Shown: positions 22,933-29,961 of the stretch, one piece after another
How positions within the stretch are numbered: the first letter of the stretch is position 1
Layout: every line of letters begins with the position of its first letter
Origin: Scatosoma sp045632265
GTDB taxonomy: Bacteria; Bacillota; Clostridia; Christensenellales; Borkfalkiaceae
Direction of reading: 5' to 3'
Length of the DNA stretch: 35,391 nucleotides
Assembly (NCBI GenBank): GCA_045632265.1
Contig: JAZQWG010000006.1
Location: forward strand, 1 to 35,391
Translations under genes and position numbers: made by a program
Notes under the pieces: generated by a model
The model's database searches: none
What the model saw: only the letters and a program-made list of their open reading frames with translations
Told to the model about the DNA's origin: nothing

Positions 22933-23271
22933 TTACATCACAAAATAACTTGCATTTTTAATATTCGTCGTTTTTTCGCCTACCCACGTGAGCGTTGCCT
23001 TACTATACCCCCACATGTTTTGAAATAAGTACCCAAAGCACGAACCAAGCCCACGCTTTTCGCTGATTGTCATTTCACGGTTAAATACGTCTTTATAATA
23101 TTTTACAAACACGTACACGGGCGGAATTTGCAAAACGTCGTTGCAAAAACGGATATGTTCACACAATTTTTCGTCTTGCAACATTTCTAAAAACAGCGTA
23201 AAATACTCCGATTCTTCTACAAATGCACGCTTGCCTTTATACACGCTTAAAAAATCATTTACGTCGAACAT
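22933..23271 (-). CDS. Hypothetical protein upstream of the PD-(D/E)XK gene
   Basis: I do not recognise this 112-residue protein. It begins MFDVNDFLSVYKGK, is rich in aromatic residues (YVFVKYYKDVF, GYLFQNMWGY) and lacks signal peptide, membrane helix or clear catalytic motif. GLGSCFGYLFQ (about 78-88) could be a short helix or glycine turn. GGAG lies seven bases before the ATG at 23271. A TTGACT -35-like hexamer lies at 23326-23331 on the minus strand, but no clean -10 follows at 17 bases. It is the first gene of a two-gene unit ending at the terminator at 22244-22266, so it is probably a functional partner of the nuclease-like protein. Confidence 0.6.
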   Translation of the reverse strand: MFDVNDFLSVYKGKRAFVEESEYFTLFLEMLQDEKLCEHIRFCNDVLQIPPVYVFVKYYKDVFNREMTISEKRGLGSCFGYLFQNMWGYSKATLTWVGEKTTNIKNASYFVM

Positions 23272-23413
23272 ACCCTTTCTCCAAAAAAATACTTATATAT
23301 ATTAAATACCATATTTTTGAGAAAAAGTCAAGCAAAATGGAATAACAATGTTGCAAAATGTTGAAATTTTTATTTTTTAGTGCGTTCGACGGGTTTTGAC
23401 AGCTTTTGGGCGT

Positions 23414-23442
23414 TTGACTTATCAACTTGGATATGTTATACT
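23414..23442 (+). promoter_or_regulatory. Promoter of the HAD phosphatase, predicting a leaderless mRNA
   Basis: -35 TTGACT (23414-23419), 17-base spacer, extended -10 TGTTATACT (TATACT at 23437-23442). Six bases separate the -10 from the ATG at 23449, so transcription should start at or next to the A of the start codon. Confidence 0.8.
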
Positions 23443-23448
23443 GCTTAT

Positions 23449-23949
23449 ATGATACGATGTATATTATTTGACCGTGACGGCACGCTTGGGGAGCTTTCCG
23501 ATAAGCGTTTCCCCCAAACTTTTGCGCCGTTTGCGGATATTAAAAAAACGTTTGACGAAATCAAAGCGAAAGGTTTTCTCGTGGGGATAATTTCCAACCA
23601 AGCAAGCATTGCGCGGGGCACGGGAAAGGGATATGATTTTGGCAAGGAATTTTCCTATTACGGCGTAGATGCTTGGGCGATTTGTCCGCACGACAACGAC
23701 GATAACTGCGATTGTCGTAAACCCAAAAGCGGACTGCTTCTTACAATCGCAAAAAAATTGCATATTCTTCCACAAGAGTGTCTTGTCGTGGGCGATAGAA
23801 TCAGCGATATTGCATGCGCCATAAACGTGGGTGCGCAAGCGGCGCTTGTGTTGACGGGCTACGGCGAAACGGAAAAGGAAGAAGCCTTAAAGCTGTATCC
23901 GCAAATTGATATTCTCCCCCGTTTTGACAGCGTAATTGATATTTTGTAA
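23449..23949 (+). CDS. HAD-IIIA family phosphatase (GmhB/HisB-N-like)
   Basis: This 166-residue haloacid dehalogenase phosphatase resembles D-glycero-D-manno-heptose 1,7-bisphosphate phosphatase and the histidinol-phosphatase half of HisB. Motif I is FDRDGTLG (7-14, D8 nucleophile and D10), motif II ISNQASIARG, then the zinc loop CPHDNDDNCDCRKP with the C-x-H...C-x-C ligands typical of GmhB, and motif III/IV VVGDRISDI. The substrate is not predictable; the rest of a heptose pathway is absent. I chose the ATG at 23449 because it precedes the motif I strand and because the promoter lies only six bases upstream; an upstream in-frame start at 23380 would precede the promoter. No ribosome-binding site is visible. 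It is the only plus-strand gene in this region besides araC and ends in a bidirectional terminator. Confidence 0.85.
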   Translation: MIRCILFDRDGTLGELSDKRFPQTFAPFADIKKTFDEIKAKGFLVGIISNQASIARGTGKGYDFGKEFSYYGVDAWAICPHDNDDNCDCRKPKSGLLLTIAKKLHILPQECLVVGDRISDIACAINVGAQAALVLTGYGETEKEEALKLYPQIDILPRFDSVIDIL

Positions 23950-23953
23950 AAAT

Positions 23954-23986
23954 AAAAAAAACTCGAACAAAGCGTTCGAGTTTTTT
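23954..23986. terminator. Bidirectional terminator between the HAD gene and nagA
   Basis: Perfect 8-bp stem ACTCGAAC/GTTCGAGT with a five-base loop, flanked by an A run on the left and a T run on the right, so it works for both converging transcripts. Confidence 0.9.
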
Positions 23987-23999
23987 ATTATGATTTGAT

Positions 24000-25142
24000 T
24001 TATGCTTGATAGATAATTTCGCCGCCACGTACGGTGAGAACAACGTCGTATTTATCGTTAAGCACTACGAAATCGGCACGTTTGCCCACTTTAATGCTGC
24101 CTGCTTCTTTGTCGATGCCAAGCAATCTTGCGGGGTTAATCGTAGCGAAATCGACCGCCTTTTCAAAGGGAACGCCCACTTTCGTCACTACGTTTTCAAT
24201 CGCTCTATTCATGCGCAAAACGCTGCCAGCAAGCGTACCGTCCGCCAAACGAGCTTCGCCGTTTTTAACGAATACTTTTTGTCCACCAAGTTCGCTTTCG
24301 CCGTCGGGAATACCCTTTGCACGCATAGCATCCGTGATAAGGGAAATTTTATCCGCTTTCTTATTTTTGACAAGCAATTTCATTGCGGGAACGGACACGT
24401 GGATGGTGTCGGCAATCAATTCGCAATTCAATTCGTCAACAAGCATTGCGCTGCCCACTACGCCGATTTCCCTATGGTGCAAAGCCGATTGAGCGTTGTA
24501 GGTGTGCGTGACGTTTTTCGCGCCCGCTTCAACTGCGCTTACCACGTTGTTATATTTTGCGCCCGTATGTCCGATAGATGCAACTACGCCATTTTCGTCA
24601 AGGTGTTTAATCAACGCTTCCGCGCCTTCGATTTCGGGAGCAAGGGAAACGATTTTGATAGCGTTGCCACTTGCTGCATTATATTCGTCAAACACCGCAA
24701 TATCGGGGGTTGCAACGTATTCAAGCGGTTGTGCGCCCTTATGCGCCGCCGCAATAAACGGACCTTCGAGATGGATACCAACCACTCTTGCGCCGTCCTT
24801 TTTATCCGCTTCGCAGTAGTCCTTAACAGCCGTCATTGCTTTAAGGATATTTTCCTTGCTTTGCGTCATCGTCGTCACAAGGAAGGACGTCGTACCTTCT
24901 TTCGCGAGCGTGTTGGCAATGATAGAAATATCTTCTATCGTGCCGTCCATGCCGTCCGAACCACCCGCACCGTGTACGTGTTGATCGATAAACCCGGGCA
25001 AAACGATGGCGTTTTCGGGAAGAGCGATTTCTTCGCCCTTGCCCTTTTTGCCGATACTCTTAATCGTTTCATCGAAAGCTACCGTGCATTTTTTCAAGCC
25101 CTTACCGTCCACGTAGACGGTGGCGTTTCTAAATACTTTCAT
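24000..25142 (-). CDS. nagA: N-acetylglucosamine-6-phosphate deacetylase
   Basis: This amidohydrolase removes acetate from GlcNAc-6-phosphate in amino-sugar breakdown and cell-wall recycling. At 380 residues it has normal length. Motifs: LPGFIDQHVHG (48-58, the HxH metal motif, here H55 and H57), GIHLEGPFI, SIGHTGA, a substrate histidine region THTYNAQSALHHRE, and LITDAM with the catalytic aspartate. The usual HLFNAM reads HTYNAQ, a mild departure. GGAGAA lies eight bases before the ATG at 25142. It is 15 bases after the ROK-like kinase gene, in a two-gene operon. Glucosamine-6-phosphate deaminase (nagB) and a transporter are not in the window. Confidence 0.92.
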   Translation of the reverse strand: MKVFRNATVYVDGKGLKKCTVAFDETIKSIGKKGKGEEIALPENAIVLPGFIDQHVHGAGGSDGMDGTIEDISIIANTLAKEGTTSFLVTTMTQSKENILKAMTAVKDYCEADKKDGARVVGIHLEGPFIAAAHKGAQPLEYVATPDIAVFDEYNAASGNAIKIVSLAPEIEGAEALIKHLDENGVVASIGHTGAKYNNVVSAVEAGAKNVTHTYNAQSALHHREIGVVGSAMLVDELNCELIADTIHVSVPAMKLLVKNKKADKISLITDAMRAKGIPDGESELGGQKVFVKNGEARLADGTLAGSVLRMNRAIENVVTKVGVPFEKAVDFATINPARLLGIDKEAGSIKVGKRADFVVLNDKYDVVLTVRGGEIIYQA

Positions 25143-25157
25143 TTGTATAATTCTCCA

Positions 25158-26537
25158 TTAAAGGTTTGCAGGCAAGGAAGCCGCTGCGATACTTTGACCT
25201 ACACGACGGCTGTTTTCATCGGGCAAACCGATGTCGATATGTGCGTATTCGGGATATTCTTCCGCAAGCACTTTCTTGCACGTTGCAAGGATAATGTCGC
25301 CGCCTTTACCGCCCATTACACGACCAAGCAAAAGCATGTGTTTGATTTCGTAGAATCTTGCGTAGAAAGGAATGGTGTTTGCCAAATATACGCCGATATC
25401 TTCGTAGATTTGCGCCGCAAGAGCATCGCCCTTTTCCATAAGCGCTTGGATTTCCTTAAGTTTTTGCGCGGGCGTCAAGCCGTCTGCAAACTTATGTCCA
25501 CCCGCTTCAGCAAGTTTGATAACTGCATCTTGCGAGAAATATTTACAGCCAACGCCTACGTCGCCACTCCATTCGTCTACCATTGCGCCTTCGTTGAAGT
25601 CAACGGGTGCAAAAGCAAGTTCGGAAAGCCAACCGTTTACGCCGCCTTGCGTGTTGATGTAGCCAACTGCTTCGCTCGTACCCATTGCGATACCGAGAAT
25701 ACCGTTGTCTTCCAAATCAATTGCACCTGCAAGTGCCGTTACGTCGCCGTCGTTTGCAACTTCCAAAGGAATTTCTTTGCCGAGTTCTTTGCTCATTTCC
25801 TTTGCAACGTTGATGTACATGTACTTGATATAATCGCCGTACTTTTCTTTGTCAACCTTAACGAACAAAGAAGCAACCATGATTTTGTTGTCAACGTAAA
25901 CGCCTGCGGACGATACGCCGATTGCATCAACGGTGGGCATTTTGGAAGCCGCCGTCTTCATAGCCGTCAAAATTTCGTTGTAGTGATAGGTGGGATCGGT
26001 GGTGATTTTCGGGTTCCATACAACTTCTTCGCTGTACACAACTTCGCCGTCGATAACCGCACTAACCTTTCTATCCGAGCCACCCGCGTCGAAGCCGATA
26101 CGGCAACCTTTCAAGTGACCGCCAACGCGCATAGAGTTGTTCTTTTGCGCGGGGATTTCGTCTTGTTCAAGCCAAACAACTTCAAAAGGCTTTTCGTAAA
26201 CGCCGCTCATGAATTCTACGTCGAACGCACGAAGACCTTCCATCGTGTATGCTTTTTTCAAATATTCGTAAATGGATTTGCTACCTGCTACGTAAATTTT
26301 GAAACCGCCAACTACCCACAAAATCGTCTTTGCAAGTCTTTCAGCGATTCTAAAATTAAATGCGTCGTTTACCCCGTCTGCAAGCGCATTGTACTTGTAA
26401 ACGTAGTTGTAACCACCGCTTCTTTCCGCAATAAGAGTCACTTCAACGGGGTTTGCACTTTTTGCAACTTCCGCTTCAAAATCGCGGAGCGCTTTGATCA
26501 TGGGATAAAAGTTCTTGTCCAAAACAGGCATTTTCAT
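25158..26537 (-). CDS. ROK-like (ASKHA) sugar kinase with an extra N-terminal domain
   Basis: This 459-residue protein probably phosphorylates an amino sugar, since nagA follows it and an AraC regulator is divergent. The kinase half begins near residue 145 with the phosphate-1 motif IGFDAGGSDRK (147-157), then AIGVSSAGVY, the catalytic VANDGDVTALAG (260-271, D263 aligning with the ROK aspartate) and the phosphate-2 motif IAMGTSEA (283-290). The ROK zinc motif (GCGxxGCxE) is missing; the place is taken by NGWLSELAFAPVDF. Residues 1-140 form a separate domain I cannot name (GGFKIYVAGSKSIYEYL, FMSGVYEKPFEV). Typical ROK kinases are about 300 residues. AGAGG lies ten bases before the ATG. Substrate candidates are GlcNAc and ManNAc. 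Confidence 0.75.
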   Translation of the reverse strand: MKMPVLDKNFYPMIKALRDFEAEVAKSANPVEVTLIAERSGGYNYVYKYNALADGVNDAFNFRIAERLAKTILWVVGGFKIYVAGSKSIYEYLKKAYTMEGLRAFDVEFMSGVYEKPFEVVWLEQDEIPAQKNNSMRVGGHLKGCRIGFDAGGSDRKVSAVIDGEVVYSEEVVWNPKITTDPTYHYNEILTAMKTAASKMPTVDAIGVSSAGVYVDNKIMVASLFVKVDKEKYGDYIKYMYINVAKEMSKELGKEIPLEVANDGDVTALAGAIDLEDNGILGIAMGTSEAVGYINTQGGVNGWLSELAFAPVDFNEGAMVDEWSGDVGVGCKYFSQDAVIKLAEAGGHKFADGLTPAQKLKEIQALMEKGDALAAQIYEDIGVYLANTIPFYARFYEIKHMLLLGRVMGGKGGDIILATCKKVLAEEYPEYAHIDIGLPDENSRRVGQSIAAASLPANL

Positions 26538-26573
26538 AATACGTTTTCCTCTCTAACGTGATTTTATACCTAT

Positions 26574-26601
26574 ATTATACTCCCGCTGCATATATTTTCA
26601 A
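26574..26601 (-). promoter_or_regulatory. Promoter of the ROK-like kinase-nagA operon
   Basis: On the minus strand, -35 TTGAAA (26596-26601), 16-base spacer, -10 TATAAT (26574-26579). The -35 overlaps the inverted repeat at 26592-26611. Confidence 0.7.
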
Positions 26602-26611
26602 TAGAAAATAT
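26592..26611. promoter_or_regulatory. Inverted repeat 1, likely operator
   Basis: Perfect 8-4-8 repeat ATATTTTC-AATA-GAAAATAT covering the -35 of the kinase-nagA promoter. Confidence 0.55.
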
Positions 26612-26614
26612 TAC

Positions 26615-26626
26615 TGTAAATTTACA
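26615..26626. promoter_or_regulatory. 12-bp palindrome between the divergent promoters
   Basis: TGTAAATTTACA is a perfect palindrome midway between the two divergent -35 elements; a plausible regulator site. Confidence 0.45.
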
Positions 26627-26659
26627 AAATATTTCGCAAAATTGCGGGCGAAATATTTT
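26626..26659. promoter_or_regulatory. Inverted repeat 2, likely operator of araC
   Basis: Perfect 12-bp arms AAAATATTTCGC/GCGAAATATTTT around a 10-base spacer. The right arm overlaps the first bases of the araC -35, consistent with autoregulation. Confidence 0.6.
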
Positions 26660-26685
26660 ACAAATAAAACGGAACGTGATATACT
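26657..26685 (+). promoter_or_regulatory. Promoter of araC, predicting a leaderless mRNA
   Basis: -35 TTTACA (26657-26662), 17-base spacer, -10 TATACT (26680-26685), then exactly six bases to the ATG at 26692. No ribosome-binding site is present. Confidence 0.75.
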
Positions 26686-26691
26686 TGATAT

Positions 26692-27579
26692 ATGGAACAA
26701 GCTACGCAAGAGAAAAAATTTTATAAACACAAGATTTCCAACTTTCTAAACGTGCAAAAAATTGTCACAATCCATTATCAAGAGTTGGAAAAAGGATACG
26801 TTTCCAAGACGGAAAAACACGACTTTTGGGAAATCAACTATGCCGACAAAAACGATTTTCTTCTTATAAAAGAAGAAGAGAGCGTACTCGTCAAACAAGG
26901 CGAGATGATTTTCCTCAAACCCAACCAGCCCCACCATATCGAGTGTTTAGGGGAAGATGCAAACGTGTTCATTTGTTCATTTGAGTGCCGAAGCGAGAGC
27001 ATGCGCTTTTTCAACGACAAAAAATATCTTGTGCCAAACGAATATCGTTATCTTCTACAAAGCATTATGTCGGAAGCGAGAGAAACGTTTGTTTTGCCCG
27101 ATTTCGACCCCGATTTGGACAAGCTTGTACTTCGTGAAAACCCCAACCTTGGCGGCGAGCAAGTTTTGAAAAACCAAATCGAATTATTGCTTATCTACAT
27201 GCTCCGAAATGCCAACCACAAAAACGCCCAACAAGAGTTTTTCGTGTCGAAAATTTCTTCTTCAAGCGATTTGCAAGACGAAATCGTCTTATTTCTTTCT
27301 TCCAAGATTTACGACACCCTTTCTTTGGACGAACTTTGCGAAAAGCTGCACTACGGAAAAACGCACCTTTGCTCCTTTTTCAAGCAAAAAACGGGCACTA
27401 GCATTTATCGCACCTACTTAAAATTAAAAATCGACGAAGCGAAGAAATTGATTCGTAGAAAGCACTCTTTCACCGATATTGCGGAAAAACTGTGTTTTGA
27501 TACGGTAGCGCATTTTTCTTACGTCTTCAAGCAATACACGGGTATGACCCCCAAAGAATACAAAGCAAGTATTAAATAA
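26692..27579 (+). CDS. AraC-family transcriptional regulator with cupin sensor domain
   Basis: This 295-residue regulator has an N-terminal cupin-type sensor (HDFWEINYADKNDFLL, then GEMIFLKPNQPHHIEC at about 69-84) and a C-terminal double helix-turn-helix. The first helix pair reads LSLDELCEKLHYGKTHLCSFFK and the second contains FTDIAEKLCFDTVAHFSYVFK, ending in the canonical GMTPKEYK. It is transcribed divergently from the ROK-like kinase and nagA, so it most likely controls amino-sugar use in response to a sugar or sugar phosphate bound by the cupin. Its promoter is only six bases from the ATG, with no ribosome-binding site, and overlaps one arm of a 12-bp inverted repeat, which suggests autoregulation. 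It ends at a bidirectional terminator. Confidence 0.92.
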   Translation: MEQATQEKKFYKHKISNFLNVQKIVTIHYQELEKGYVSKTEKHDFWEINYADKNDFLLIKEEESVLVKQGEMIFLKPNQPHHIECLGEDANVFICSFECRSESMRFFNDKKYLVPNEYRYLLQSIMSEARETFVLPDFDPDLDKLVLRENPNLGGEQVLKNQIELLLIYMLRNANHKNAQQEFFVSKISSSSDLQDEIVLFLSSKIYDTLSLDELCEKLHYGKTHLCSFFKQKTGTSIYRTYLKLKIDEAKKLIRRKHSFTDIAEKLCFDTVAHFSYVFKQYTGMTPKEYKASIK

Positions 27580-27641
27580 AACCGCCCAACCGTTTCAACG
27601 TCCCCATATCACCTTTGAAGATAACAAGACGAAAATAAACC

Positions 27642-27672
27642 AAAAAAAAAGAGAGCCGAAGCTCTCTTTTTT
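27642..27672. terminator. Bidirectional terminator between araC and the lipoprotein gene
   Basis: Stem GAGAGC/GCTCTC with a CGAA loop, flanked by nine A residues on the left and six T residues on the right, extending the stem by A-T pairs. Confidence 0.88.
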
Positions 27673-27674
27673 GT

Positions 27675-29762
27675 TTACCATTTAGTAGGCTCGCCGTTTA
27701 CGTAATGCCAATAATTACCTGCCGTCGTAGGCTCATTTTTACTGTACCAATATACGGGGCGATTCGACTCGTTCCATTGAGAATCCCAACCGTTAGGTTG
27801 CGCTTCCGCTTCGCAATAAATCGTCACGTTATTGCACTTAGAGAATACGTCTTTAGCGATACTCGTCACGTCCTTGGGAATTACTACGCTCGTTAAACTG
27901 CTACAATTATAAAACGCATACATACCGATACTCTTTACGCTATTCGAAATCTCTATGCTCGTCAAATTTTTGCAAGAACGGAACGCATACATATCGATAC
28001 TTTCTACGTTATCGCCCAAAACGACTCTCGTTAAATTACTGCAATCGTCAAACGCGACTTCGCCAATGCTCGTCACACCGTCACCGATTATCACACTCTT
28101 TAACGTATCGTTAAATTGAAACGCTCCATACCCAATACTCGTCACACAGTTCGGGATAACGAGTTCTTCTATCGTTTTATCTCTCAACGCCGTAATCGTG
28201 CAAGTGGTTTCGTCAGAGCTATAAACAACGAATAATTCCATCCCTGCTATCACTTCCCACTTCGCCGTGTACGTCACTTTTTTCGCTGGCATTTGGAAAG
28301 TATAGGAAAGTTCTTTTGTCAATTCTTCTTCCCCGTCATACCAACCCTTAAATTCATATACGCAATCGAGCGTAGTTGCCGTTATCGTCGCTTCTTGACC
28401 TACCACGTATTGTCCGTTCAACACCGATACGCTACCCGCCTTAGAATTGTTGCTTTCAACGACGGGCACGGCAATCCACCTTGCAGTATAAAATACTTCT
28501 TCCGCAGGCATTTTGAACTCGTAAGTTAATTCGTTGGTTAAAAGCTCTTCGCCGTTATACCAACCAAGCCATACGTAGCCGCCCGCCGTGCTTGCCGTAA
28601 TACTTACGTCGCCATTATAATCGTAAGTGTCCGCACCCGACACTTCACCGCCGATTTCGTATCTATCCAACAAAACGGGATATCCGTTGACTTTCCACTC
28701 CGCCTTAACCGTAATGTCTTCCGCAATAGCCCAAGGCAAAATACTCTTTCCACTTTCGTCCGTCAAAAGCGTGCCTTTATACGACCAACCAAGGAAAGTA
28801 TATCCCGTGCGCGTAGGCGTTGCAAGCGTATATTCCCTATCATAGACGAGTTGTTCTCCCAACGACGATAACTCGTCGCCTTCGTTTACGTCATAAGACA
28901 CCGTATAGTCGTTTGGAGTTTTATTTGCCGTCAGAGAAATCCCCGTCCACAGCTTTTGCGTTTGATAACGCGCGCCATCCGACGTTTCCCAGTAATTAAA
29001 CGTATAACCCGTAATTTGGGGCATATACTCCGCTACGTATTCGCAACCTGCGTAGCCGAATTCTTCTTTTAATAAACTTTCACCGTTCATATAAGACACG
29101 ACAACGGGAAAACTTCTAAACACGTTCAACTCGTAAACGACTACTTTTGTGCCGTCTATCGAACCGACTATCAAGTAAAATTCGTTATCGCCGTCTTGCA
29201 AAACACCGTCCTGTCCCACCGCTATTTTGTCGGAAATTTCCATTTCACCGAGCATATCATAGCACAATTTCCAAGTAGTATCTTCGGAACAAACGACCTT
29301 ATCCGCAAGCGATACGCTATCCGTGTCTTTGTCCACGAACATAGATATTACGTCTTCTTCTATTGTTGCACCGTCCACGCTTACGATAACGACGGGTTTT
29401 TGCTCCCACATAGCGTATAACGTAATATTCCCCGTTATCGTATCGGTGGTGAAATCCCACGTATCTTCTCCGTTTTCACTGTCCCAACCGATAAACGAAT
29501 ACCCCGCTCTGATAGGGGCTTCGGGAGCGGAAAGTTTACCGTTTTCAACTACGGTGACACTCATACGCGTTGTCCCGTCGGAAAACGACCCACCGTTTGT
29601 TTCATACACAACCGTATAGCTTATGGGCGTTTCCACACCACCGCCACCTTGTTCGATATTCCCCCCGTCGTTTTCGCCGTCCTTTTCACCGCAACCGACA
29701 AGGGCAAGCGTTGATACGCTCATACACAACGCAAGCAATCCTAAAAGCCATTTCTTTTTCAT
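27675..29762 (-). CDS. Surface lipoprotein with InlB-type and BspA-type leucine-rich repeats
   Basis: This 695-residue exported protein begins with a lipoprotein signal peptide (MKKKWLLGLLALCMS...), lipobox ALVGC and lipidated C24, followed by a Gly/Asp/Glu linker. Next come several InlB B-repeat (Flg_new) modules, each with the YxxNGG...RxGYxFxGW...ITLYAxW pattern at about residues 48-115 and 285-355, and looser copies ending FYTARW and VTYTAKW at about 365-505. The C-terminal part has five 23-residue BspA-like LRR_5 repeats built on VTSIGxxAFxxCxxLTSVxI (about 535-650). The last 40 residues are Trp/Tyr-rich. Such proteins mediate adhesion or glycan contact in gut bacteria; the ligand is unknown. 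AAGGAG lies nine bases before the ATG. It is monocistronic. Confidence 0.9.
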   Translation of the reverse strand: MKKKWLLGLLALCMSVSTLALVGCGEKDGENDGGNIEQGGGGVETPISYTVVYETNGGSFSDGTTRMSVTVVENGKLSAPEAPIRAGYSFIGWDSENGEDTWDFTTDTITGNITLYAMWEQKPVVIVSVDGATIEEDVISMFVDKDTDSVSLADKVVCSEDTTWKLCYDMLGEMEISDKIAVGQDGVLQDGDNEFYLIVGSIDGTKVVVYELNVFRSFPVVVSYMNGESLLKEEFGYAGCEYVAEYMPQITGYTFNYWETSDGARYQTQKLWTGISLTANKTPNDYTVSYDVNEGDELSSLGEQLVYDREYTLATPTRTGYTFLGWSYKGTLLTDESGKSILPWAIAEDITVKAEWKVNGYPVLLDRYEIGGEVSGADTYDYNGDVSITASTAGGYVWLGWYNGEELLTNELTYEFKMPAEEVFYTARWIAVPVVESNNSKAGSVSVLNGQYVVGQEATITATTLDCVYEFKGWYDGEEELTKELSYTFQMPAKKVTYTAKWEVIAGMELFVVYSSDETTCTITALRDKTIEELVIPNCVTSIGYGAFQFNDTLKSVIIGDGVTSIGEVAFDDCSNLTRVVLGDNVESIDMYAFRSCKNLTSIEISNSVKSIGMYAFYNCSSLTSVVIPKDVTSIAKDVFSKCNNVTIYCEAEAQPNGWDSQWNESNRPVYWYSKNEPTTAGNYWHYVNGEPTKW

Positions 29763-29808
29763 ACACGTACACTCCTTACTACAATTTCATTTGGAGCGTT
29801 GAGCAATG

Positions 29809-29828
29809 CCCGTCCCTTTAAGGACGGG
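29809..29828. repeat. GC-rich hairpin in the lipoprotein leader
   Basis: Perfect 7-bp arms CCCGTCC/GGACGGG around a six-base loop (CTTTAA). In the minus-strand transcript the T run comes before, not after, the stem, so it is not a normal terminator. It loosely resembles subterminal hairpins of IS200/IS605 elements, but no transposase is present. Confidence 0.5.
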
Positions 29829-29846
29829 TAAAAAACTTCCCCACTC

Positions 29847-29874
29847 AAACGTTCGCTACGGATAATAAACGTTC
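29847..29874. repeat. Direct repeat of AAACGTTC at 20-bp spacing
   Basis: AAACGTTC occurs at 29847-29854 and 29867-29874, each centred on the palindrome AACGTT and two helical turns apart, just downstream of the probable lipoprotein promoter. Possible operator pair. Confidence 0.4.
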
Positions 29875-29885
29875 ATTACAATTTT

Positions 29886-29913
29886 ATTTTATAACTTATC
29901 CATAGTTTGCAAA
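29886..29913 (-). promoter_or_regulatory. Possible promoter of the lipoprotein gene
   Basis: On the minus strand, -35 TTTGCA (29908-29913), 16-base spacer, -10 TAAAAT (29886-29891). It would give a leader of about 115 bases containing the hairpin and the repeats. Confidence 0.35.
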
Positions 29914-29923
29914 AATTTGAACA

Positions 29924-29949
29924 AACAGCGGTTTATCGCAACCGCTGTT
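29924..29949 (-). terminator. Probable terminator of the phosphoglucomutase gene
   Basis: Perfect 10-bp stem AACAGCGGTT/AACCGCTGTT with a six-base loop, 12 bases after the stop at 29962. The T tract on the minus strand is weak and interrupted. Confidence 0.6.
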
Positions 29950-29961
29950 CTTTTGTTATTG

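Noticed and set aside
24006..26561. A second long plus-strand open frame, antisense to nagA and the ROK-like kinase
   Set aside because: Same reasoning: it spans both genes and their junction and shows no family motif, while the minus strand encodes recognisable enzymes.
28060..28140. Short repeated DNA in the lipoprotein gene as a possible CRISPR or satellite array
   Set aside because: The period matches 23-residue leucine-rich protein repeats in frame; the DNA copies are diverged and coding.
29809..29828. Intrinsic terminator upstream of the lipoprotein gene
   Set aside because: The stem is strong, but no T run follows it on either strand in the correct place.
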